This document shows, piece after piece, positions 31,462-42,382 of a stretch of DNA of 64,000 bases. Source of the stretch: Hysterangium stoloniferum (Eukaryota; Basidiomycota; Agaricomycetes; Hysterangiales; Hysterangiaceae); NCBI GenBank assembly GCA_015178975.1, contig WHVD01000142.1, forward strand, positions 151,927-215,926. The letters are read 5' to 3'. Numbering within the stretch: position 1 is the first letter of the stretch; the number at the start of each line of letters is the position of its first letter. The notes under the pieces were generated by a model. The model did not search any database and was not told the DNA's origin. It saw only the letters and a program-made list of their open reading frames with translations. The translations under genes and the position numbers were made by a program.

Positions 31462-31826
31462 CAAAATAAGCCAGGTGGCCGAAATGGAAATAAACGCAGC
31501 CGGGTGACTGTGAAAACTACTCGCAACAATTTGTAAATACGTCGTGATGTTGTCGTCACATGATGTCACGTGATCGTGTGATAATAATGCGCATATATGT
31601 AGTAATATAATATAATAAAAACCCAGCCTCTCGAAATTAGATAACCCGGCTTTATTATATTTATATTTCGACTGCTCTAGGCTTCGATTACATAATGTGA
31701 TGTCATTCGAAGCTTTGAGTATTCGAAGTTAAAAGGAAACAGCCTAATTCTTGAAATCATAAACAAAATAAAATAAATTTGGGAAAATTAAGGGAAAAAT
31801 TGTGAAAATCAACTGGATACATCACA
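31462..31826. repeat. LTR-H-type 3' fragment
   Basis: Contains CCAGGTGGCCGAAATGG and ends GGATACATCACA at 31826, matching the LTR-H/G end pattern. It borders the large microsatellite. Confidence 0.55.
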
Positions 31827-33304
31827 ACCACCTGTACCACCTGTACTGCCTGTACTGCCTGTTTTTGGATCGAATACATTATAGTTGCTTGCCAGCAACC
31901 TTCCCATCAAGTAAGGGCATGTCTGTTATATTTTGTACTGCCTGTACTGCCTGTACTGCCTGTACCGCCTGTACCACATGTACCGCCTGTACTGCCTGTA
32001 CTGCCTGTTTCTGGATCGAATACATTATAGTTGCTTGCCAGCAACCTTCCCATTGAGTAAGGGCATGTCCGTTATATTTTGTACCGCCTGTACTGCCTGT
32101 ACCGCCTGTACTGCCTGTACTGCCTGTACTGCCTGTACTGCCTGTACTGCCTGTACTGCCTGTACTGCCTGTACTGCCTGTACCGCCTGTACCACATGTA
32201 CCGCCTGTACTGCCTGTACTGCCTGTTTCTGGATCGAATACATTATAGTTGCTTGCCAGCAACCTTCCCATCGAGTAAGGGCATGTCCGTTATATTTTGT
32301 ACCACCTGTACTGCCTGTACCCCCTGTACTGCCTGTACCCCCTGTACTGCCTGTACCCCTGTACTGCCTGTACCCCCTGTACTGCCTGTACCCCCTGTAC
32401 TGCATGTACCCCCTGTGTACCCCCTGTACCCTGTACCCCTGTACTGCCTGTACCCCTGTACTGCATGTACCCCCTGTACTGCATGTACCCCTGTACTGCA
32501 TGTACCCCCTGTACCCCCTGTACCCCCTGTACCCCCTGTACCCCCTGTACCCTGTACCCCCCTGTACCCCCTGTACCCCCGTACCCCCCTGTACCCCTGT
32601 ACTGCATGTACCCCCTGTACTGCCTGTACCCCCTGTACCCCCGGTACCCCCTGTACCCCGGTACCCCTGTACCCCCGTACCCCCCTGTACCCCGTACCCC
32701 CTGTACCCCCGTACTGCATGTACCCCCTGTACTGCCTGTACCCCTGTACTGCCTGTACCCCTGTACCCCCGGTACCCCCTGTACCCCCGTACCTGTACCC
32801 CCCCTGTACCCCTGTACCCCCCTGTACCCTGTACCCCCTGTACCCCCTGTACCCCCCTGTACCCCTGTACCCCCTGTACCCTGTACCCCCTGTACCCCCT
32901 GTACCCCCTGTACCCCTGTACCCTGTACCCCTGTACCCCCTGTACCCCCTGTACCCCTGTACCCTGTACCCCTGTACCCCCTGTACCCCCTGTACCCCTG
33001 TACCCCCTGTACCCCCTGTACCCCCTGTACCCCTGTACCCCTGTACCCCTGTACCCCCTGTACCCTGTACCCCCTGTACCCCCTGTACCCCCTGTACCCC
33101 CTGTACCCCCTGTACCCCCTGTACCCCTGTACCCCCTGTACCCCCTGTACCCCCTGTACCCCCTGTACCCCCTGTACCCCTGTACCCCTGTACCCCCTGT
33201 ACCCCCTGTACCCCCTGCACCGCCTGCACCCCCTGTACCGCCTGCACCCCCTGTACCGCCTGCACCACGCCTGTACCACCCATACCACATGTACTGCCTA
33301 TACC
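31827..33304. repeat. Large GTAC-type microsatellite with three 76-bp inserts
   Basis: Tracts of CCTGTACTG / CCTGTACCG, then from about 32310 of CCTGTACCCC with 8- to 10-bp slips. A ~76-bp block (GGATCGAATACATTATAG ... GTCCGTTATATTTTGTAC) recurs at 31862, 32008 and 32226. All long ORFs here (up to 458 codons, both strands) are repeat read-through. Confidence 0.95.
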
Positions 33305-34615
33305 TGTGATGTATTAGCCTTATTTTAATACTATCTTCTGAAAAAGGAGTCCAATGCTCTATCAAAATGTGCAAATACTCAATTCACTGCAAGGTAAAAT
33401 ATTTTAAGTATTTGATATTAATCAGTGGCAGCCTGAATAGACTTAGAACATCTGAAGTCAAGAGTTTACTTGAATATATGCATCCTACTTCACAAAGAAG
33501 GTTTTGAGAGCTGCTTTTGCAAGCTGTTCTTTTTCTGTAACAACAACTATTAAAATAAGAATAACAATTCACTGATTCTGAAGCTAGATTTAACTTCAAT
33601 TATAGCTAGTTTATATATATTTTATACTATTTATCAAATAGTAAAAATATTTATAAACAGGTCAAAAGATTAGATATAGAATAAAACACTTATTTGGCTA
33701 ATATATGCTTTATTTACACTAACCTACAGGGTCTACTGTGATACTAACTTATCAGGATCTTAATGTAGTCTTAAGGATCTTGCAAGGATATTCTCAATAT
33801 TTATTTATGCTCAAACACTTAAGATGTTTTGTGAATATGCTTTACTGATTCACAATAAATGAACAATGGAACAGGGATTATTTGCAGTGTAATAAACAGT
33901 CAAATTACTCAACTAGAGGTGACTGAAGTTAGACTACAAATAACAATGTAGAGGGATTATTTGCAATGTAATAAACAGTCAAATTACTCAACTAGAGGTG
34001 ACTGAAGTTTTAGACTACAAATAACAATGTAAAGAAAACTAATAATCAGTACTCAACTAAGAGGTGACTATAGTATAAAATTATTTATATATTATTGGTT
34101 GATAGCCAACAACTCTAACTGAGGTGGACATAATATAAAAGCCAACTATTCAACTAAGAAGTGGCAAGGGGGAACAAATAAAAGTCAACAACTCAGATTG
34201 AGGTGACAGGGGGAACAACAGATCAGTCAACAACTCAGATTGAGGTGACAAGGGATCTGATTGGGCCAACAACTCTGATAGAGGTGGCAAGGGTTTCCAA
34301 CAGCTCTGATAGAGGTGGAATTAGATGTCCAACTGCCCAGATTGGGGTGGAGTAGGCTGCTTGCTGCAGTGACACACAGATGTGGTGTAAATGGGTTGAT
34401 AAAAATGAGTTATATTTCATGGCTGGAGCAGAGCTCCTTATATACACTGAGATCTGAGACATTTAGAGACACATTGAACTTTATTTCTATCCTATTTTAG
34501 CTATTTTACTTGGAATGCTTTAGACATTTCCGCCATTCTCTATTGTAGTATATATGATGACATAATATATGACATAATATTCCCGCACTAGTGCGCATGT
34601 GACACCCGTCGTGCC
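33305..34615. mobile_element. LTR-H copy (H2), uninterrupted, right end degraded
   Basis: Starts TGTGATGTATTAG and gives the empty site for Tc1-1 at 33710-33730. Hairpin repeats lie between 33904 and 34346. The right end past 34590 diverges from H1. ORFs at 33384-33599 and 34235-34500 are shadows. Confidence 0.65.
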
Positions 34616-34926
34616 TGTGAGGTATCAACATTATCTCATAATGTTCTCTTAATTTTCTTTGAATTACTTAATATTTTCTCGAATTTTTATTGTATTTTTA
34701 CTATGTTTATTGTGAAAAATAGGCCTTATTCCTTTTAACTTCGCATAAATAATAGCATATATGAACTCATATTATGCTATTATTACTTAATTAAATTATT
34801 ATAATTTTTAACTAATTATTTATATTTTATTTACTTAGTTATTACCTTTCGGCACCTTGCTGCAGCCTAGTTTGTGCATTTTTGGAGTCATGTGACTTAT
34901 TAGATAAGCCTCCGGTGTCAGGATGT
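34616..34926 (+). repeat. LTR-G fragment (G4)
   Basis: TGTGAGGTATCAACATTATC matches the start of G2 (19200) and continues to the GTCGGGATGTCACACAAG area, where the family sequence ends in a tandem repeat. Confidence 0.7.
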
Positions 34927-35007
34927 CACACAAGTCACGGATGTGACTACCCGAGTCACACAAGTCACAAATGTGACTACCTGAGTCACACAAGTCACAA
35001 ATGTGAC
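34927..35007. repeat. 30-bp tandem repeat, three units
   Basis: Units of AGTCACACAAGTCACAAATG + TGACTACCTG (the first with small changes) lie at the junction between LTR-G4 and the truncated gypsy-2 element. Confidence 0.8.
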
Positions 35008-35187
35008 TCCCCACAGGAAAGACAACGTCGTATGGACAATAACCTCTGTCTCTTGTGCAGAAAACCTGGTCATCAAGTTCTGGAATGTCAGCTGGCAAAA
35101 GCAAACTCTGCAAAGGGTCGAACAGCCAAGACCTCCACAGAAACCCCATTGAAGGACAAACCGGCTTCCGACTCAAAAAAAGAGTGA
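35008..35187 (+). pseudogene. Gag C-terminus of gypsy-2, 5'-truncated
   Basis: Zinc knuckle CLLCRKPGHQVLECQ (CX2CX4HX4C, about 35050-35094), then a Lys/Thr-rich tail ending at TGA 35185-35187. The reading frame differs from pol, which overlaps it, so pol expression would need a frameshift or reinitiation. Everything upstream of 35008 is LTR-G-derived. Confidence 0.75.
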
Positions 35188-35189
35188 GC

Positions 35190-36907
35190 AACCCCATAGA
35201 CTCCGCGTGGGTTGGGGGTTGCATTGCCTCTCCACGCATTCAAGAGTTTACCTGTCTCAACACATCTGCTCTTTCACATTCTGATTCATTTTTTATTAAA
35301 CTTATGTCTAATATGATTCCAAAATTTGTTTTTTCAGCTCTTATAGATTCTGGCTTGACTCATTGTTTTTTAGATATGAAATTCATGAAAAAACATCTGT
35401 TGTCAACTTATCTGATTAATCCTGTCAGCCTCCACCTCTTTGATGGCACAAGTAATTCAGTTGTTACCCAAGCTTGTGATTTATCCATCTGTTTCCCATG
35501 TGGAACATCTCAGTTGGTCACTTTCTATGTGACCCAGTTAGACTCAAGTTGCTCAGTGGTCCTAGGACACAACTGGCTTACCCTCTACAATCCGTTGATT
35601 GACTGGATAGCTAACAGTATAACATTCCAGACTCCCATGGCAACCGAGGAAACTGTACCCAACACAGCGTCCACGGCACCCATGGCCTTCCCAGCACCTG
35701 CAGTCTCAAGGACTCCTGTGATCCCTATGGCACCCATGGCTTCCCCGGAACCCACGGCACCTCCATCTATTTCTCTGATTAATGCTGCAGCTTTTATTAG
35801 GGCAACAAAAATGGACAGGTCCCAGGTGTTCACTATCGACTTAAAAATTGATGAAGCAACTGGTTGTTTTTCAACCCTGGTATCTGAATCTGAGCAAGCC
35901 ACTGACCTAGAAGGCATCTCGGAGAAATATCATGACTTTGTGGATGTTTTTAGCAAGTGGAAAGCTGACCAGCTTCTGCCCCACAGAGAATATGACTTAA
36001 AAATCGATCTCGAAGAAGGTCCCCAGCCACCCCTAGGACATATCTACCTGCTCCCGTCCACGGAACTTTCCGCAATCCACAATTTCCTGGATGAACATTT
36101 GTCCATAGGTTTTATCAGACCCTCTAAGTCTCCTTTTGGAGCACCTGTTCTGTTTTTCAGAAAAAAGGATGGATCCCTTAGACTATGTGTTGATTTCAGA
36201 GGACTCAATGCTGTCACAAAAAAGGATAAGTATCCACTCCCACTTATATCTGATCTGCTCGATGCCCCACGGAATGCCCAGATTTACACCAAAATAGACC
36301 TCAAACATGCCTATCATTTGGTCCAGATCTCCATGGGCAACAAATGGAAAACCACTTTTAGAACCCACTATGGGGCCTTTGAGTGGTTGGTGATGCCCTT
36401 TGGACTCACTAATGCTCCGTCTGTTTTTCAACATTTTATCAACAACATTTTCTCCAACATGCTCAATGTATGTATCATTGTTTACTTGGATGACATTCTT
36501 ATCTACTCTGAGAATCCCACGGAACACAACAAACAAGTCCGTGAAGTTCTCCGGAGACTCAGACAACATGGTTTATTTGCAAATGGTGAAAAATGGACTT
36601 TTGACACAGACTCCATGGAATACCTGGGCTTCATAATGGGACCTAACGGACTCCGCATGGATGAAACTAAAGTGCAAGTCATCAAAGATTGGCCAGAACC
36701 CCGAAAAGTTAAAGATATACAATCCTTCCTCAGCTTTGCCAATTTTTACTGATGGTTTATCTGCGGATATTCCGACATCATGGTTCCCCTTACCCATCTT
36801 ATGCATAAGGATACTCCGTGGAATTTTAACGATAAGTGTCAAAAAGCTTTCAATCTTTTAAAAAATTCTTTTTCATCAGCTCCAATTCTGTCGCATTGGA
36901 AACTGGA
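35190..36907 (+). pseudogene. Protease-reverse transcriptase of gypsy-2
   Basis: Aspartic protease: SALIDSGLTHCFLD near 35335-35375. A spacer rich in Pro, Ala and Thr (35640-35770) precedes RT: LRLCVDFRGLNAVTKKDKYPLP, IDLKHAYHLVQIS (first Asp), FGLTNAPSVFQ and IVYLDDILIYS (about 36478-36510; catalytic Asp pair). The RNase H connection starts with MEYLGFIMG. A TGA at 36750-36752 interrupts FANFY-WFICGYSDI in frame; the family usually has Arg there, so CGA to TGA is likely. The frame continues to the LTR at 36908. Confidence 0.85.
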
Positions 36908-37538
36908 TGTGAAGAGTGGTAGAAGTTCTAACCGTTCTATATACGAAGAATATCGACCGTTTAGGTACGATACCACAATGTATTGACTGTCTAAGTCTAA
37001 TACAGGCTGAACACGTATTGACTGATTAGTTCAATATGGTAGAGAGAAGTGGCTATCTAAAGTAAGTTGATAGCTAGAACGAATAAGTAGAATCGACTGT
37101 TAAGTGCGATTCTGAACGACTGCTTGAGTGCAAAGTAGAGTAACTAGAGAGTCGGATAATAGAGTAGTGTGGATGTAGTCCACGCAGGTTGAGATAAGGA
37201 TTGAGTTTCGACTGGTACAGTTCGAAACTCAGATTGAGTAGATAGCTAAAGCCCGTCTGTGACGGTCGAGACGATACACCAATCACAACTTATAGGACAC
37301 TAACAGGTGTCTGGGTAAGTTGTGGTTGCGGTGTAAAAAGTGTCTGAGTTCTAAACTATGGGTGCTAGAATACATAAGTCTGGCGTGTGTGTGCCCACAA
37401 GAGTCGATGTACTGCATACATAGGTCATCGAACTAATTATAGATATAATAAAAGAGAGAAAACAGAAATAATAAAGGAAATATAGTAAGAGTTCATCCAA
37501 CTATATTTCCTGAGTGTATTTCACCATACCTCTCAGAC
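36908..37538 (-). mobile_element. Solo LTR, family D (D4)
   Basis: TGTGAAGAG to CTCTCAGA, 631 bp (last bases mutated), perfect TSD CTGGA (36903-36907, 37539-37543), in the RT/RNase H linker of gypsy-2. Confidence 0.9.
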
Positions 37539-37690
37539 TGGACCTCCCGCTCATTGTCGAAATGGACACCTCAGACTATGCACTTGGAGCCATTCTGTCT
37601 ATCCAGGACTCTGACAGAGAAGTCCACCCCATGGCTTTTCTGTCCTGGACTTTTACCAGAGCAGAGCTCAATTACAACATTCATGATAAG
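37539..37690 (+). pseudogene. RNase H of gypsy-2, first part
   Basis: LPLIVEMDTSDYALGAILSIQ (first RNase H Asp in DTSD) to FTRAELNYNIHDK. Cut from its continuation by LTR-A5. Confidence 0.8.
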
Positions 37691-38412
37691 TGTTACGACC
37701 GTGTCACAACCCTATCGGTCCCGAGGTTATCGCCACTTGTCAACGTTTCAAGTCATCCTCTCGGAAACCATCGGCCCCGAAGCTGACGAATGTTTTCGCG
37801 AAGATCAAACTCCATTTACGCCCACGTCAAAATAACTCGTATTGTCTGGTCAAACTTTGATACATCCCCTTTATTATGTTGATCCGTCCAATCTTATGTT
37901 TTGCATATGTCTAGCTATATTTGTAGTCCTTGAACTATTTCCTTTTATCGTAATCCCACTCTCGGTTATCATCGGCCTCCGAACTAGTCATAAACTTCCC
38001 GTTCCTAGTCAAGCTTATTGTTAATACCGTGTTCCACCCTTCTCCCCATTAGTAATTTCCAGACGCCTGTTACTTGTATATGAACCCGCTGTAGTTGTAG
38101 TCACTAGGCAATCAGAATATCGACTCAGAATACCCTCATACGCCTGTATCAGTCTCATACTAAGAATCCCCCCATCTGCCTTCGCGTGCGCTCGCCCACT
38201 CCCGGCCCCGACCCCTTGGCCCAACGCTCGACTTGTCCTTCGATTCCGATCGGTATCATGCCGAAAGGTACTCACTAGGATTAGTCTTCACCCGCCCGAA
38301 ATTTAAGGACATCCTACGGATATTTGCGAGGGCACAGCACATAAGCTGAAGCCAAGTCCTTCCGATCGGTCCCTGTCGGCCACCGACATTAGTCAGTTTT
38401 CAGTTCTTAACA
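37691..38412 (+). mobile_element. Solo LTR, family A (A5)
   Basis: TGTTACGACC to TCTTAACA, 722 bp, perfect TSD ATAAG (37686-37690, 38413-38417). 30-nt box at 38328-38359. Confidence 0.92.
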
Positions 38413-39241
38413 ATAAGGAACTCCTGGCAATTCTTTCAGCTTTCAAAACATGGCAACACTATTTGGAAGGCTTGGGAACTCTGATTGACATTGTAACAGA
38501 TCACAAAAACCTGGAATACTTTTCTACTATGAAACCTTTGACCCACCAGCAGGCCCGCTGGTCTGAATACCTTTCTGCTTTCAATATGACTATCCATTTT
38601 CAACCCGGCCGTCTTGGCGGCAAACCCGACACTTTAACTAGACGATGGGACATCTATCCTAAAGAGGGGAGCAACGACTATTGCCATGGTAAACCCACAT
38701 AACCTGAAACCTATTTTCACGAATCAGCAACTTACCCCATCAGTCCGTGCAACTTTCCTCATCCATCCCATTGTCCATGGAATTATCATTATGGATATTG
38801 AGAAGCTACATCAAGATATTCTATTGGCAATTCCACTAGACCCAATAACTAAAGCACACTTTGACAATCCCGTGGACCCCGATCAACCCTGGTGGTCTCT
38901 TGATCAGCATGGTTTCATTAGACTTGACAATTGCATCTATGTACCAGACTCCAATGGCCTCTGCCTCAGGATCCTTCAGTACAAACATGATCATCCACTC
39001 TCAGGACATTTCAGGTACAACAAAACTCTATCATTAATAAGAAGAGAATACACTTGGCCCGGACTCCGTGGTTTCGTTAAGCACTATTGTAAATCTTGCA
39101 CTACTTGTCCCTGCTCGAAATCTCAGCAACACAAGCCATACAGCCTTTTGAAACAACTCCCAGTACTGGAATACCCATGGAATTCCATCTCTATGGATTT
39201 TATTGAACACCTACCAGACTCCAAAGGCTTTTCTGCCATTC
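38413..39241 (+). pseudogene. RNase H end and integrase start of gypsy-2
   Basis: KELLAILSAFKTWQHYLEG and VTDHKNLEYF complete RNase H. A frame change near 38690 leads to the integrase HHCC zinc domain (HPLSGHFRYNKTLSLIRREY ... CKSCTTCPCSK, 38985-39120) and SMDFIEHLPDSKGFSAIL with the first catalytic Asp (~39198). Cut by LTR-A6. Confidence 0.8.
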
Positions 39242-40062
39242 TGTTACGACCGTGTCGTAACCCATGTCGCAACCCAATGGTCTCCGAGAATACTACAGTC
39301 TATCGATGTTCCAAGTTATTGATCAAGTCATCATTTCGGCAACCTTCAGAATACTGTCACTGACGTATACCTTCATGGCGATCAAACCTCATTTACGCCC
39401 CTGTCAAAATATACTCGTACCATCTGGTTATGCTTTGATACGTCCCCTTTCATTATGATGATCCGTTTTACTCTATATTTCACATATGCCCATATATACC
39501 TGTAGCCCGTGGACTATTCCCTTTTCTCGTAATTCCGCTCTTCCCTTAGTTAGTAGTTTCTAGACGCCGATAACTCATATATAAACCCACTGTAAATGTA
39601 GTTATTAGACAATCAGAATATTGACTTAGATTGACTTAGATACCCTCTAATTTCCGACTCCATTATCTATTCACAACCACCACATTCCGACTCTCAGTCC
39701 CCAACACTCTCAGTCTCCAACTCTCAGTCTCCGACTGTCTCAGTCTCCGACTGTCTCAGTCTCCGACTGTCTCAGTCTCTGACTCTCAGTCTCCAACTCT
39801 CTCGGTCTCCGACTCTCTCAGTCTCTGACTCTCTCAGCCTCCGACTCTTGGTCTCCGACCCCTCAACCCAACCCTCAACTTATCCTTCAGTTTCCGATCA
39901 GTAGTTTACCGAGAGGTTTACTTGACAGGACTAGTTTTCGCCTGCCCGAAATTTAAGGACACCTGACGGTAACTTGCGAGGGCACAGCACATAAGCTGAA
40001 GCCAAGTCCTTCCGTTCGGTCCCTGTCGGCCAGCCGACATCTGTCAGTTTCTGCTCTTAACA
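39242..40062 (+). mobile_element. Solo LTR, family A (A6), with CT-rich expansion
   Basis: TGTTACGACC to CTCTTAACA, 821 bp, perfect TSD CATTC (39237-39241, 40063-40067). It is about 100 bp longer than A5 because of a GTCTCCGACTGTCTCA-type tandem array at 39670-39860. 30-nt box at 39979-40008. Confidence 0.92.
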
Positions 40063-40118
40063 CATTCTAGTCATTGTTGACAGATTCTCAAAACAAGGTA
40101 TATTCATCCCTACACATG
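40063..40118 (+). pseudogene. Integrase fragment of gypsy-2 between two LTRs
   Basis: Only 56 bp; reads VDRFSKQGIFIPTH-like integrase sequence with one stop (C-TGA at ~40079). Confidence 0.65.
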
Positions 40119-40756
40119 TGTGAAGAGTGGTGGATTCTGACCGCTCTATATACGAAGAATAGTGTTTATTCAACTACTATTAGAGAGTATTGACCGTCAG
40201 TACAATACTATAGACTACTAGACTGTTAGTACTAGTATAAGAACACGCTGCACGCCTCAAGAGCAACTGTATAGTTGCTCGTGATGGCTTAGAACAGTAA
40301 GATAACGAGTTGACCTTTTACGGTACAACTAGTAGCTAGAAATAAGAAAGATACTCAGCTAAAGACTGAATGTCTAGGATAGAGTATTAGTAGCGTGAGT
40401 CGACTACGGTGTCGACGAGCGCAAAGTCTTGAAAGCGGAACTCGACCTTAGCGGTTCGAGTTCAAAAGGCTACTAGTAGACTAGAGAATACTACCTTTAT
40501 GGTAGCTGAGATACTACCCTTGACACCTCTCGTTATTCGACGTCTGAGTCGTTACGAAGTGGTGTCTGCTGGGTAAAAAGTTGTCTGCGTTTAGCGCTGA
40601 GAGCGCCCATAGATATACACAAGACTTCGAACTAAGAAATACGGGTATGCTCGAAGATCTAGAGAGTTAGGGAAAAAGAGTAAGAACTAAATAATATAAT
40701 ACTATAATATATGTATTATTCCACAGTCCAATCATGATATATGCATACCCTTCACA
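40119..40756 (-). mobile_element. Solo LTR, family C (C4)
   Basis: TGTGAAGAG to CCCTTCACA, 638 bp, perfect TSD ACATG (40114-40118, 40757-40761). Nearly identical to C1. Confidence 0.92.
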
Positions 40757-40985
40757 ACATGATACAATTACATCTGTGCAGTTAGCAGAACTTTTTATTA
40801 TCCATGTATTTTCCAAGCACAGAGTTCCATCCCACATAACTTCCAACTAAGGATCAGAGTTTGTATCTCACTTCTTTAGATCCCTCAAAAAATCCTTGGA
40901 CATGAAATTACATTTCACATCCAGACATCACCCAGAAGGCGATGGACACACTGAAGGTGTCAATCAGAGTGTTACGTTTGGACTC
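40757..40985 (+). pseudogene. Integrase core remainder of gypsy-2
   Basis: AELFIIHVFSKHRVPSHITSN, a TAA stop, then GSEFVSHFF; the family has Asp-Arg at this point (SDRGSEF), so the second catalytic Asp is changed to Asn and the next codon is a stop. GDGHTEGVNQS keeps the catalytic Glu. Homology ends there; no C-terminal domain follows, so the 3' part of pol is deleted. Confidence 0.75.
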
Positions 40986-41140
40986 ATTTTCATTATTCCC
41001 TGTTGCCCTATGTCTCTCTTTGCTTTTACAGGTTCTGACAAGTCTTTCAAGTCCTTAAGCGGATTTTCCGTGGACTTTGATTCTTATGTTTTTCACACTT
41101 CACTTTTATGTTCAAAAAATTATTATCAAGTTTTATTATT

Positions 41141-42136
41141 TTAATCATCTACATTTATGGGGCTGTCCTTTTTCCCCACCTCAGCTTTCTCCATCTCAGC
41201 CATCTCCATCTCAGCCATCTCCTTGGGGAGCTCTGCTATCTCCATGAGCACCCCATCCTCATCCAAACTGGCATCCTTGGAACTCCCAGCCTGCGCCTCC
41301 TCATAACCATAGCCACCAAACTCCACTAGGAACTTAAAATATTCTGAGCGGAGCCCACGGAATTCATTCACCACCACAATATGGACCTTGTTGCTCTTCT
41401 GGAGCAACTCATTTTGGGCCTCGATGCCCTCAGTGATCCGCCCTAAAACTTCATCCAAACTGGAGATCCCATCGGACCCACTGATGTCCCGTGCCATGGA
41501 CCCTGTGGGTTGCTCGTGAACCAGTGAGCACCTCGCTTTGAGATGCACACACTGGTAGCAGCCCGGTCCCCACCCAGACTTTCGATTGCATTCAGTGTTC
41601 TGGTCATTACAACCAGAACACCGCAGGTCATTCCGTACTGGTAGGTGGACTGGTGCCACCTTCCTTGCCTTCTGTTGATATGGTTAGTTCCCTGGAATTC
41701 CCATGGACCCGAGACTTACCTTTTGGGGGCTCTCCGGCTCCCCCTCAGACTCGGACTCGACCTCTGTCACCTTGCACTGAAAATGCCAAGTTAGTCAAAA
41801 AAAACAACAAGTTGAATCTATGGGACTTACTTTGCCTGCGGCAACCACGGCCCTCTCCGCAGCTGCCTGGGCTTTCTCCATGGCAACCTGCACAGCCTCC
41901 TCCTCATCCTTCTTTCTTTTCTCCTCAGCCACTTTCTCTGCGGCCAAGGCCACCTGGTATTCTCTATCCAGGGCCTCCTCAACCTCTCTGGCTTCTTTTT
42001 CCACCTCCTCTCACTGCTGTCATTGTTCCTCCTGCTGTGCCAAAATTTGGGCAGCGGTGAGCGGCACCTGGTATAGGTTGCCTGTGGAGGGCCCAGCAGT
42101 CAGCACTGGCCTTTGCAGCATTGGCTTTGGACCCAT
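41141..42136 (-). pseudogene. Antisense spliced gene inside gypsy-2: coiled-coil protein with Zn2Cys6-type Cys pattern
   Basis: Three exons on minus: 42136-41831, 41776-41720 and 41671-41141 (stop TAA). The introns are 54 bp (41830-41777) and 48 bp (41719-41672), both GTAAGT...CAG and both phase 0. Translation: a short N-terminus (MGPKPMLQRPVL), LTAAQILAQQEEQ, a long Glu/Lys/Arg/Ala-rich helix likely to form a coiled coil (to AAAERAVVAAGK), an acidic linker (VESESEGEPESPQK), then six Cys spaced C-x2-C-x6-C-x9-C-x2-C-x6-C (41555-41635), as in fungal Zn(II)2Cys6 DNA-binding domains, and a C-terminal part with KEMAEMEMAEMEKAE repeats. It would be about 297 residues, but two TGA codons interrupt exon 1 (~42006-42030). 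It lies between the end of pol and the polypurine tract, opposite to gag-pol. It may be an accessory gene of the element or a captured host gene. Confidence 0.65.
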
Positions 42137-42333
42137 ATTTGTCGAAGATGGGGGTAATAAAGAAGAAGAAATCTCATTTTTTCAAATTTTTATATAGGCT
42201 TGTCGCATCTGAACCTTACCTTCCAGATCACATGACTCTTTGACATATATGTGTAACTCACATGACTTTTGACACATGCACGTAGCCAACAAGAACCTTA
42301 TCAAGGTCTAGAGCCTCTTTGGGACTTTGGCAC

Positions 42334-42382
42334 AAAGGGAGGGTACTGTTATGACCGGAATTCCCACCAGACTCCGGGCACT
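42334..42382 (+). promoter_or_regulatory. Polypurine tract and first 36 bp of the gypsy-2 3' LTR
   Basis: AAAGGGAGGG (42334-42343) precedes TGTTATGACCGGAATTCC at 42347. That start matches LTR-B read in forward orientation, which assigns family B to gypsy-2. LTR-A7 cuts the LTR off at 42383. Confidence 0.75.

Larger units (their letters stand above)
35008..42382 (+). mobile_element. Ty3/gypsy retrotransposon (gypsy-2), LTR-B family, degenerate
   Basis: Order: end of gag (zinc knuckle), protease, RT, RNase H, integrase, then a non-coding stretch, an antisense gene (41141-42136), a polypurine tract AAAGGGAGGG (42334-42343) and the start of a 3' LTR (42347) that matches family B. The 5' LTR and most of gag are missing. 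Four solo LTRs interrupt pol (36908, 37691, 39242, 40119). Integrase coding stops being recognisable near 40985; 40986-41140 has no clear feature. Confidence 0.85.

Noticed and set aside
31879-33374. Very long ORFs (up to 458 codons) on both strands, collagen- or Tyr/Pro-repeat-like
   Set aside because: They are read-through of the GTAC/CCTGTACCCC microsatellite; all frames stay open because the units lack stops.
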